Assembly (NCBI GenBank): GCA_937864065.1
Contig: CALMIC010000146.1
Span: 1-35,526, forward strand
Direction of reading: 5' to 3'
DNA: 35,526 nucleotides
Source: an uncultured Cellvibrionales bacterium
GTDB lineage: Bacteria; Pseudomonadota; Gammaproteobacteria; Pseudomonadales; UBA7239
The translations under genes and the position numbers were made by a program. The stretch's first letter is position 1. Each line of letters opens with the position of its first letter. The notes below the pieces were generated by a model, which was given only the letters and a program-made list of their open reading frames with translations, was not told where the DNA came from and did no database searches. Below, piece after piece: positions 24,162 to 35,095 of the stretch.

Positions 24162-25934
24162 TCAACCGAGCAAGTGCCAGCCGGCCAGCGCCAGCAAGGC
24201 GAGCACCAGCGCCCAGGATTGCAGCGGCTGCAGGCGGAAATACCAGCCCAGCAAGGCCAGGCCGTTGATCTCCTGCGCCTGCAACAGCCGCGGTGCCAGC
24301 CATTGCTGCAAGGCCAGCACGTCGAACAGGGAGCGCGCTGGCAGCTCGCCCGGCGTGCGCGGCCCGATACTCACCACCACCTTGCCGATGGCGATCGCAT
24401 TCGGCAACAGGGCAATATCAGCACCCCGGCCCACGGCCGTCCTGCCCTGCGCATTGCGCAGGATGACCCACTCGCGCAGCACGCCGATGCGGGTATTGCG
24501 CAAGGCGCGCTGGATCAGCCACACCGCCGCTGCGAGCAGTAGCACCATCAGCACGCTCATCAAGCCCACAGGCAACAGCACCTCGCGGCTGGTAACCTCG
24601 CTATTGCCTGCATAGCGAGTGGAAAACTCCAGCAGCGGCACCAGCAACAGCAGCAACATACCCGCAATGCCCACGAGCCGGATACTGCGCAACCGGCGCT
24701 CGTCATGCGCCAGCCAGTGGATGGCCGGGTCGTCTGCCGCCGGCTGCATCGATTCACCCTGCTGCGCCATTGTCACGAGCGTGGCATGTGCCCCTGCAAC
24801 TGCCTCTTCGCGCCGTTTGCGCTGCGCACGCTGCTCGCCGACAACAGCCAGCCCAAAACCGGCAGCCAGCAGCAGGCCGAATGACCACCACCAGCGCCGC
24901 TCGAGTGCTCGGTAGTGGTCGCGCTGCTGTGTGAGATGCTGCAGGTAACTGGCCAGTGCTGGCGCAGTGAAACGGCCCGACATGTTGCCATCGGGCGCAT
25001 AACGCCATACCGCCATGCTGCCGGGATCTGCCACCAGCAATGCGCCCCGGAAAAACACCAGTCCAAGGGCATCGGAATCCGCCGGCATCGTGAAGCGACC
25101 GCGATAAGCGCCATCAATGCCGTAGCGGAAAACAATGCCATTTTTCATGCCGCTGCCCATCTGCAGTACAAAACGCTCCTCGCCGACTGTCACCATTTCC
25201 ACTGGCCACACATGACCACTGCTGCTGGCGACATCGCCATCCACCGGCAGGTGCTGCCATTGATCTGGCGGCGCAAAACGGCCATCGCGCAGCGGGATGC
25301 GCGTGATTTCATGGTGGTTGGTGTTGGCCACCAGCAAGGCGTCGCCATCCAGCGCCACCTGGTTCGGGAAGCGGAAACCCTTGCGCACCTCATCCAGCAC
25401 GCGACCATCACTGTCGAGCCAGCCCAGCGTGTCGCGCGCCGTGTCGGCAAGGAAGATGCGATCCTGCGCATCCAGCTGCACACGGAACGTGCTCTCGAAA
25501 CGGCGCGCGAGTGCGGGCAAGGGCACGCACTGGCCGCTGGCGGGCGAACAGCGCAGCAGCCGTCGACCGGTTGCCTCACCCTCAGACTGCAGCAGGAGTT
25601 TTTCCATGCGCAGGAAAGTGAGCAACTGCAACAATGGCCCCTGCTGATGAGTCCCTTCCAGCAACAACAGGTCGCCATTGCTGAACACATCGAAACCGCC
25701 GGTGGACTGGCGGATACCCCAGGCCGCGAGGTCGACCACCGTTTTCTCCGCGCCATCCGGCGCAAAGACAAAGATGCGGTCCAGCGCCTGGATGTACAGC
25801 TCACCGGCATGGCTCACGCGCAACATGTCCGGTGCCTGGTAGCGGCGCCACTCATTGCCGGCACGGAAAGCCCCGGCGAACAAGCCGCCGAACACCAGCA
25901 GCACCAGCAGGGTTTGCCACGGCTTGAGTGTCAT
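24162..25934 (-). CDS. Membrane-anchored NHL/propeller-like protein
   Basis: A 590-residue protein. A first membrane helix at about residues 7-25 (TLLVLLVFGGLFAGAFRAG) is followed by about 300 residues of propeller-like repeats (LRVSHAGELYIQALDRIFVF, DAQDRIFLADTARDTLGWLD, FPNQVALDGDALLVANTNHH, LGLVFFRGALLVADPGSMAV), probably facing the periplasm. Then come three helices (about 335-360, 418-440, 455-480) and a soluble stretch with two more near the C-terminus (ALVLALLALAGWHLLG). I do not recognise a named family. Its ATG overlaps the stop of the upstream GT-C gene (25931-25934), so the two are coupled and may cooperate, for example in a glycan or lipid-modification step at the periplasmic face. 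Confidence 0.75.
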   Translation of the reverse strand: MTLKPWQTLLVLLVFGGLFAGAFRAGNEWRRYQAPDMLRVSHAGELYIQALDRIFVFAPDGAEKTVVDLAAWGIRQSTGGFDVFSNGDLLLLEGTHQQGPLLQLLTFLRMEKLLLQSEGEATGRRLLRCSPASGQCVPLPALARRFESTFRVQLDAQDRIFLADTARDTLGWLDSDGRVLDEVRKGFRFPNQVALDGDALLVANTNHHEITRIPLRDGRFAPPDQWQHLPVDGDVASSSGHVWPVEMVTVGEERFVLQMGSGMKNGIVFRYGIDGAYRGRFTMPADSDALGLVFFRGALLVADPGSMAVWRYAPDGNMSGRFTAPALASYLQHLTQQRDHYRALERRWWWSFGLLLAAGFGLAVVGEQRAQRKRREEAVAGAHATLVTMAQQGESMQPAADDPAIHWLAHDERRLRSIRLVGIAGMLLLLLVPLLEFSTRYAGNSEVTSREVLLPVGLMSVLMVLLLAAAVWLIQRALRNTRIGVLREWVILRNAQGRTAVGRGADIALLPNAIAIGKVVVSIGPRTPGELPARSLFDVLALQQWLAPRLLQAQEINGLALLGWYFRLQPLQSWALVLALLALAGWHLLG

Positions 25935-27703
25935 TGGCCGCGTCCTGTCAGGCGATTGTAGAAATCCTTTTCCACCCGATTCACCAGCGGGATATCGCGG
26001 TAGACCACCATCCGCTTTGGCGGGTTACCCAGCAGCGGCAACAGGTCCTTGCGCACGAAAATCACATTCGGCACGAACAGGTTGTTGGTCGGGATCGCTT
26101 CCAGCGGGTTGTAGGTCACGAAGCCCTCTTCCTGGTGCAGCATCGCGTAGCCATGGCGGTCGAACACCGGTTCGAAACTGCTGAACAGGCTGTTCAGGTC
26201 ATACACCACGTCCGGCGGGTCGAAATCGCAGTGCTGTTTCAGTTCGGGCAACATCGGCAGGAACTGCTCGTAGGACCAGTCCATGCCCATCGGGTTGCGC
26301 TCCATCCCGTCGAGGTAGGGGCACAGCGTGAATGCGCCTTCCACGAGACCGCGCAGGTCATAGAAGTGGATCTTGCCGAAGTGCTGCTGGCCGAGGCGGT
26401 AGAACACCATGCCGGCCTGGCCCGATACCAGTCGCACCGGCCGGCCCAGCTGCGCATGCAGGCGCGGCAGGATCTCGTGCAGGTGGTCGATCGCCGCCAT
26501 GTCGCGCAGGTGTTCCTGGTTGTACTGCTCGAACAGGCCGTAATGCGCATGCGCCGGATCCAGCCGGTACTGTGCCCATACCGGCACACCGTGCGTCTCT
26601 TCAGCCACCATCGCTTTGGTGAAATAGAGACTGAATGGCAGCAGCGGCAACAACAGCAGGCGCGCAAGCCAGGGGCGGCGCAGGGCGCGCACAGCCTGCA
26701 TCACCAGCAGCAAGGCCGCGAGCGGGATCACCGGCACGAAGAAGCGCCCGCCCTGCATCCAGTCACCGCCCGCCGTCAGCACGAAGCCGACGTAGACACC
26801 GGTCAGGGCCAGCAGCACCAGCGCCAGCGTGTACCAGCTGCGGGACGTGGCTTCTGTCGTGCGCGGTTGGCGGGAAGAAAACCACAACAGCAGCGGTGCC
26901 AGCAGCATGACCAGCACCACAGCAGGATTGACGATAGAAAAAATCGACACATAGATAAAACCGGACTGCAGTTTTGCCGCCAGCGTGCCGGTCTGCTTCG
27001 CCAGCACCGGCAGCGGCAACCACGAACCGAAATAGGCTTTCTGCCACAGGAACAGCAAGGCCGCGCCCGCAGCGGATGCGAGGGCAATGTGCAGGAAGCG
27101 CGTGCGGCGTACGGCATCGCGCCAGTGCCATACCAACAGGCCGGCACTGGTGGCGACGATGACCAACGGCATTTCCGGCCGCACCGTCATCAGCGCCAGC
27201 GTCACCGCAGCCAGCTGGCCATAGTGGCGTGCCTGCAACTGTGGCGCATCGACGTAATCCGCCCACGCGCACGCGGCCAATAACAGCACCAACGCCGCCA
27301 GCAGCGCGCCCATGCCGCCGAAAGTCCACAGCAGGAAGCTGGTGGACGCCAGCATCAGCAGCGAGGGCCACAACGCCAGCGCAGGGCAGTGGCGCCGCGC
27401 AAGACGCGTCGCCAGCACGCAGCAAGCAAACGAGGCGAGAATGTCGACGAGGTAGCCGCAAGTCACCAGGTCAAACGGCAGCAGTTTCGAGAACAGCGCC
27501 ACCAGTACCACCAGCAACAGGCTGGTGGTCTGTTGCACACGGTCACCGTTGTAATTCACCAGCTCGCCGTATTCGAGCAGCGTGTGCGAGAACCAGAAAT
27601 TGATGTGCGGGTCATCATGGCCCGAGGCGCCATAAACCAGGAAGCCGGCAAACAGCGCGGCAAGCCACCATAGCGGTGCGATACGTAAAACCAGTGCCTG
27701 CAT
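25931..27703 (-). CDS. GT-C membrane glycosyltransferase-like protein
   Basis: A 590-residue membrane protein. The start is set at ATG 27701-27703 (MQALVLRIAPLWWL); a GTG seven codons upstream (27722-27724) is possible. About ten helices (residues 9-26, 64-84, 98-140, 160-205, 226-250 and so on) and a C-terminal soluble domain of about 220 residues. The first loop has the paired aspartates GHDDPH (D30-D31), the usual GT-C catalytic position, as in the other GT-C gene at 17452, but the sequences are otherwise unlike. The C-terminal part (FYDLRGLVEGAFTLCPYLDG, DPPDVVYDLNSLFSSFEP) resembles that of arabinosyl- and mannosyl-type GT-C proteins in general layout. Sugar and acceptor unknown. It precedes the propeller gene with a 4-bp overlap. 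Confidence 0.75.
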   Translation of the reverse strand: MQALVLRIAPLWWLAALFAGFLVYGASGHDDPHINFWFSHTLLEYGELVNYNGDRVQQTTSLLLVVLVALFSKLLPFDLVTCGYLVDILASFACCVLATRLARRHCPALALWPSLLMLASTSFLLWTFGGMGALLAALVLLLAACAWADYVDAPQLQARHYGQLAAVTLALMTVRPEMPLVIVATSAGLLVWHWRDAVRRTRFLHIALASAAGAALLFLWQKAYFGSWLPLPVLAKQTGTLAAKLQSGFIYVSIFSIVNPAVVLVMLLAPLLLWFSSRQPRTTEATSRSWYTLALVLLALTGVYVGFVLTAGGDWMQGGRFFVPVIPLAALLLVMQAVRALRRPWLARLLLLPLLPFSLYFTKAMVAEETHGVPVWAQYRLDPAHAHYGLFEQYNQEHLRDMAAIDHLHEILPRLHAQLGRPVRLVSGQAGMVFYRLGQQHFGKIHFYDLRGLVEGAFTLCPYLDGMERNPMGMDWSYEQFLPMLPELKQHCDFDPPDVVYDLNSLFSSFEPVFDRHGYAMLHQEEGFVTYNPLEAIPTNNLFVPNVIFVRKDLLPLLGNPPKRMVVYRDIPLVNRVEKDFYNRLTGRGQ

Positions 27704-27776
27704 GGAAAACCCGACAGTAGCCACAACTGCCGGGCACTATATCACCGTGCCAGCACCCTGCCCCAGCCCACCGCCA

Positions 27777-30948
<3,172 letters not shown>

Positions 30949-30956
<8 letters not shown>

Positions 30957-31980
30957 TGGCGGGCTTCCTGCTGGCAGCGACAATGCCGGCCGCGACCGGA
31001 TCCTGCGCCACCTGCTCACCCTCGGCGAGGCCAGCCAGCACTTCCACTTGCTCGCCGAACGCATGGCCCAGGCGCACCTGGCGCAATTGCGGGCCATTGG
31101 CACCCAGCACGTACACGGCCGTCACTTCCGAGCGGTGCACCACGCTGGTCGCCAGCACCAGCAGGCGCTCCCGCTCGCCCACCACCACCGCCACCTTGGC
31201 GAACTGGCCTGGACGCAGCGCCACGACTTGCGGCGGCAGTTCCAGGCGCAGGCGCACCGTGCCACTGGCCGGGTCGGCCTGCGGGAACAACAGCAGTTTG
31301 TCGGGCGTGATGCTGTCACCACGATCCGACAGCACGCGGGCCCGGCGCTGGCCGTTCTGCGGCAGCGCATCAGCCACGGCTTGCGGCAAATCCGCTTCCA
31401 CGCGCAAACCGGCCGGGTCGAAGCCGCTCATCAGCGGCGTACCGGGTTGCACGGCTTCACCGAGCTCCACATGGCGCGCATACACCACGCCGCCGTACGG
31501 TGCCTTCACTTCGGTATAGGAGAGACGCTCGCCCGCTGCTTTCACCGCCGCCTCGGCACTGGCCACGCGCGCACGCGCCGTGCTGAGGCTGCCGGCCGCG
31601 CGGTCGTAATCGGCTTTCGCGATCAGCTGGCGCTGGTAAACGGCCTCGATGCGGCTGAACTCACGCGACTGCACATCGAGGTTGGCGCGCGCCTCGGCCA
31701 GTGCCGCCGCCGCCTGGTTATAGCCCTGCTGCTGCTCGGTGCTGACCAGCTTGAGGATCACCGCCCCGGCCGGCACGCTGTCACCCACATCGAACAGGAT
31801 CTCCTGCACCCGGCCGCTGGTTTCCGATGACACGGTCGACTGGTGCACCGCCTGCACCCGGCCATCGAACCAGCGCTCCAGTGGCAATACCTGCCGCTGC
31901 ACCGGCACCGTGGCCAGCTCGGCGGCCAAGGTCGATACCGGCAGCACCAGTGCCAATGCCATCGCTGTCCATCGTCTCAT
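30949..31980 (-). CDS. RND membrane fusion protein (HlyD/AcrA-like)
   Basis: The periplasmic adaptor for the pump at 27777 (343 aa). Signal peptide at residues 1-19 (ALALVLPVSTLAA/ELA). Domains in order: first barrel and lipoyl half (WFDGRVQAVHQSTVSSETSG, GDSVPAGAVILKL), an alpha-helical hairpin (about residues 85-150, YNQAAAALAEARANLDVQSR...ARARVASAEAAVKAAGERLS), second lipoyl half (YTEVKAPYGGVVYARHVE), barrel and membrane-proximal domains (TAVYVLGANGPQLRQVRLGH). The hairpin is short, so it may bind its outer-membrane partner through a short reach. The ATG at 31978-31980 has GAAGGAAA upstream. It probably shares the promoter at 32269 with the DUF2892 gene. Confidence 0.92.
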
Positions 31981-32021
31981 GGTGGTTTTCCTTCTCTCCA
32001 AAACGGTATCCAGAGCGGTAG

Positions 32022-32237
32022 TCAGAACGCCGCGCCAGGTTTGACACCCAGTTTGCCGAGGATCGCCGCCAACGGACAGAAGCCCGTGAACGAAGCCTGT
32101 AGCATGTTCGCGCCGACAAAGGCCGTGAACCATAACCAGTAGCCGCTGTGCCAGTGCGCCAATGCCAGGCTCAGCAGCACCATGCTGCCGGCGAAGCGGA
32201 ATACGGCCTGGTCGATATTGATGTTGTGGTCAGCCAT
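32022..32237 (-). CDS. Small inner-membrane DUF2892 (YgaP-like) protein
   Basis: A 71-residue protein with two hydrophobic segments (FAGSMVLLSLALAHWHSG; WLWFTAFVGANMLQASFTG) and the family ending FCPLAAILGKLGVKPGAAF. DUF2892 proteins are stand-alone membrane pieces related to the membrane part of the rhodanese YgaP, and are often found near sulfur-handling or metal-stress genes. The function is not known. The ATG at 32235-32237 is preceded by GGGGG. It is first in the operon with the fusion protein (41-base gap) and the pump. Confidence 0.85.
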   Translation of the reverse strand: MADHNINIDQAVFRFAGSMVLLSLALAHWHSGYWLWFTAFVGANMLQASFTGFCPLAAILGKLGVKPGAAF

Positions 32238-32252
32238 GGGAACCCCCTTTTT

Positions 32253-32272
32253 AATTAAGTTATTTCTTAATT
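32253..32272. promoter_or_regulatory. Palindromic operator-like site
   Basis: A perfect inverted repeat, AATTAAG (32253-32259), 6 bases, CTTAATT (32266-32272). It overlaps the -10 box and probable start of transcription of the minus-strand promoter (32269-32297), where a repressor would block transcription. It sits in the most AT-rich stretch of the window. The binding protein is not encoded nearby. Confidence 0.7.
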
Positions 32273-32297
32273 TAGCGTAGGCCGAAATTAAAAACAA
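32269..32297 (-). promoter_or_regulatory. Predicted promoter of the DUF2892-MFP-RND operon
   Basis: On the minus strand TTGTTT (32292-32297), a 17-base spacer and TAAATT (32269-32274). The -35 matches at three of six positions and the -10 at four of six. Transcription would begin near 32262, inside the palindrome. Confidence 0.55.
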
Positions 32298-32342
32298 GTG
32301 ATAACATTCTTCTAAACAGCATAGTCAAAGGACTCCCGCCCC

Positions 32343-33305
32343 ATGCCCTCCCTGCTCGACCAGCTCCGCACGTTTTCCGAAGTAGTGGCCGATACCGGCG
32401 ATCTCGCCGCGATGGAGACGTACAAGCCGCTGGATGCCACCACCAACCCATCGCTGTTGCTGAAGGCTGCCCAGCTGCCGAGCTATGAACCGCTGATTGC
32501 CGACAGCCTCGCCTGGGCGCGGCAACAAGCACCGGGTGCCGGCAACGAACAACTCGCCGCCCTCGCTGCCGTGGTACTGGCCGTGAAAGGCGGCTGCGAG
32601 ATCGTCAAGCGCATCCGCGGCCGCGTGTCCACCGAAGTGGACGCACGCATGTCGTTCGATACCCGCGCCACCACCGAGCGCGCCCGCCTGCTCATCAAGC
32701 TGTATGCCCAGCACGGCGTGCCGCGCGAACGCGTGCTGATCAAGATCGCCTCGACGTGGGAAGGCATCGAAGCCGCGCGTGTGCTGCAACGCGAAGGCAT
32801 CGACTGCAACCTCACGCTGCTGTTCTCGTTCGCCCAGGCGCGTGCCTGTGCCGAGGCTGGCGCTTTCCTCATCTCGCCATTTGTCGGCCGCGTGCTGGAC
32901 TGGCACGTGAAGCACACCGACGTGAAAAGTTTCGTGCCAGCCGAAGAACCCGGCGTGGCGCTGGTGCAGCAGATCTACCAGCACTACAAGCAGCACGGCT
33001 TCAGCACCGTGGTGATGGCCGCCAGCTTCCGCAACAGCGGCGAGATCCTCGCCCTGGCAGGTTGTGATCGCCTCACCATCAGCCCCGCACTGTTGCAGGA
33101 ACTGAACGAGATGGCAGGCACACTGCAGCGCCAGCTCACGGCACCGACAACACAAACGGCCAGACCGCAGCCACTGGATGAAAAAACCTTCCGCTGGCAA
33201 CTGAACAATGATCCGATGGCCACCGACAAGCTGGCCGAAGGCATCCGCCTGTTCACGGCCGACCAGCTGGCACTGGAAAAGATGCTGGCCGCCAGGCTCG
33301 CATGA
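32343..33305 (+). CDS. tal: Transaldolase (type TalB)
   Basis: Moves a three-carbon dihydroxyacetone unit between sugars of the pentose-phosphate pathway (320 aa, cytoplasmic). The N-terminal [24 protein letters not shown] and the Schiff-base lysine region [18 protein letters not shown] (Lys near 139) are typical, with [11 protein letters not shown] and PFVGRVLDW after it. The ATG at 32343 follows AAGGACT. Start and end are well supported. Its stop overlaps the next start by 4 bp (33302-33305). It is divergent from the DUF2892 operon. Confidence 0.97.
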   Translation: MPSLLDQLRTFSEVVADTGDLAAMETYKPLDATTNPSLLLKAAQLPSYEPLIADSLAWARQQAPGAGNEQLAALAAVVLAVKGGCEIVKRIRGRVSTEVDARMSFDTRATTERARLLIKLYAQHGVPRERVLIKIASTWEGIEAARVLQREGIDCNLTLLFSFAQARACAEAGAFLISPFVGRVLDWHVKHTDVKSFVPAEEPGVALVQQIYQHYKQHGFSTVVMAASFRNSGEILALAGCDRLTISPALLQELNEMAGTLQRQLTAPTTQTARPQPLDEKTFRWQLNNDPMATDKLAEGIRLFTADQLALEKMLAARLA

Positions 33306-33838
33306 CAGGCAAGGCAGCGCTGGCACCGTTCAATCCGGCGGAGCCAGCCCACCGCGCCGCGCGGCAGCGCGCCAAGAAACTGTGCCTGCAACTGAACACG
33401 TTCCGCGTGGACCAGCGCAAGGCGCGCGAGCCGATTTACCGCGAACTGTTCGGCCAGGTTGCCACGGCATTCATCGAGCCGGATTTTTTCTGCGACTATG
33501 GCTACAACATCTTTCTCGGCGACAACTTCTTCGCCAACCACCACTGCGTGATGCTTGATGCCGCACCGATCACCATCGGTGCCAACGTGCTGCTCGGCCC
33601 CGCCGTGCACCTGTACAGCACCACGCACCCACTGGATGCGGCAGAACGCGCCAGCGGGCTGCAATGGTGTGCACCGATCACGATTGGAGACGATGTGTGG
33701 ATTGGCGGGCACAGCATCGTGATGCCGGGCGTGACGATAGGCCGCGGCGCGGTGATCGGCGCCGGCAGTGTCGTCACGCAGTCAATCCCCGCCGGGGCGG
33801 TTGCCCACGGCAACCCGTGCCGGGTGCAGCGCAGCTAA
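33302..33838 (+). CDS. Hexapeptide-repeat O-acetyltransferase (maltose/NodL type)
   Basis: A 178-residue cytoplasmic acetyl-CoA-dependent acetyltransferase of the Maa/LacA/NodL group. N-terminal helices ([14 protein letters not shown]...YRELFGQ) lead into left-handed beta-helix repeats ([61 protein letters not shown]) and the ending HGNPCRV. The active-site histidine is in STTHPLDA. The acetyl acceptor is a sugar in this family; the specific sugar is unknown. Translationally coupled to tal. Confidence 0.92.
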   Translation: MTGKAALAPFNPAEPAHRAARQRAKKLCLQLNTFRVDQRKAREPIYRELFGQVATAFIEPDFFCDYGYNIFLGDNFFANHHCVMLDAAPITIGANVLLGPAVHLYSTTHPLDAAERASGLQWCAPITIGDDVWIGGHSIVMPGVTIGRGAVIGAGSVVTQSIPAGAVAHGNPCRVQRS

Positions 33839-33866
33839 CACTGGCACCGTAAACAACAGGCACAAA

Positions 33867-33888
33867 AAAGCCCGCCGGAGCGGGCTTT
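33867..33888 (-). terminator. Intrinsic terminator for the wza-like gene
   Basis: Stem AAAGCCCGC (33867-33875) and GCGGGCTTT (33880-33888) with a 4-base loop. On the minus strand the stem is followed by a run of six T, a strong intrinsic terminator for the exopolysaccharide unit. On the plus strand the T-run is only TTT followed by CC, so it may be weakly bidirectional and end the tal transcript as well. Confidence 0.85.
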
Positions 33889-33909
33889 CCTGCGTCAGCC
33901 ATCAGGCCA

Positions 33910-35028
33910 TCAATCCACTTGCTGGATATCGACCGCCGAGCCAGTCTGCAAGCTGAACAACTGGAAGGTCGGCAGCAGTTCTTCCACTACACGGCTCCAG
34001 CGCGAGATGTTGGTGGGGCCCACGTAGACCACATCCTGCGGCTGCAGCTGGAAGCGGCTGGCGAGGATGAAACCGGTAGCGGACTTGCTGTTGAGTTGGT
34101 ACACACGGGCTTTCTCTTTTTCCAAGTCTCCCATGCCGCGGATCACGTAAACGGCCTTGCCATCGGCACTGGCCTGGTCAACCCCGCCGACCGAACCGAG
34201 TGCATCGGCCAGGCTCACGGTATTGGCGCGGAAACCGAGCGAGGTGGGCTTCTGCACCTCACCCATCACGAACACTTTCTTGTCGTCGTTATAGGTCAGG
34301 TGCAGGCTGTCGCCGTCTTTCAGGTAGATCTTGCTGGTGTAGGAGGAATAGCGGTCGAGCGAATACACATCGAGTACATATTCCTTGCCATCGCGCGTCA
34401 GCTTCACTTTGGAGAGGTCAACCTTGGTGTCATCCACACCGCCCTGGCCCAGCGCTTCCGCGAGCGTCAGTTGGCGCGAGGTGATGTTGATCGGCGCAGT
34501 GTTCTTGAAGGCGCCGGAGAGGTAGACCTTCTGGCTGGAATAGCGGATCACCGACACATCCAGCTGCGGCTGGTCGACGTAGGTGGCCAGCTCCTTCGTC
34601 ATGTAGTCGGCGAGGCCCTCGATCGTCATGCCGGCGGCCTTGATGTTGCCGATATAGGGGAAGAAGAACTCGCCATTCGGGCGCACGAGGCGGCCGTTGG
34701 ATTCGATCTGCTGCTGGGTGCCGGAAGGCACCGTCAGCTCGGGGTGATCCCACACCGTCACATACAGCACATCACCGGCACCGATGCGGTAGGAACCGGG
34801 GTTGAACTGCACGAGGTCGCGCGGCACGGTGATCGGCGCACGGGCTTTCTCGTCGGCCATGATGAGTTCCGGCGTGATCGGCACCAGCTCCACGCCCACG
34901 TTGTCGGCGGTTTCACCGCGGCGCAGCTCCCCTTTGTCCATGTGGTGGCCAGGCGCGAGCATACAACCCGCCAGGGACAACGAAGCGGCTGCCAGCAGCC
35001 AGTACAGGGGGGTTCTTCTTGAACGCAT
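33910..35028 (-). CDS. wza: Wza-type polysaccharide export lipoprotein
   Basis: A 372-residue outer-membrane protein of the OPX family, which forms the exit channel for capsule or exopolysaccharide. Lipoprotein signal at residues 1-21 (LLAAASLSLAGC; lipobox LAGC, Cys21). Then the poly_export domain (YRIGAGDVLYVTVWDHPELT, GRLVRPNGEFFFPYIGNIKAAG) and two or three SLBB domains (QKVYLSGAFKNTAPINIT, KKVFVMGEVQKPTSLGF). A C-terminal helix-forming stretch (RVVEELLPTFQLFSL) matches the membrane-spanning helix of Wza. ATG 35026-35028 is chosen for the signal peptide; the Shine-Dalgarno is weak. It follows the WecA-like gene, 67 bases away, on the same strand, and ends before a strong terminator. Confidence 0.9.
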   Translation of the reverse strand: MRSRRTPLYWLLAAASLSLAGCMLAPGHHMDKGELRRGETADNVGVELVPITPELIMADEKARAPITVPRDLVQFNPGSYRIGAGDVLYVTVWDHPELTVPSGTQQQIESNGRLVRPNGEFFFPYIGNIKAAGMTIEGLADYMTKELATYVDQPQLDVSVIRYSSQKVYLSGAFKNTAPINITSRQLTLAEALGQGGVDDTKVDLSKVKLTRDGKEYVLDVYSLDRYSSYTSKIYLKDGDSLHLTYNDDKKVFVMGEVQKPTSLGFRANTVSLADALGSVGGVDQASADGKAVYVIRGMGDLEKEKARVYQLNSKSATGFILASRFQLQPQDVVYVGPTNISRWSRVVEELLPTFQLFSLQTGSAVDIQQVD

Positions 35029-35095
35029 AAAGAGAGGGCTTCCACAGCAGGAATAAAAAAGAAATCTTACTGGATAGGGCCGGCAGAAGGAACCG

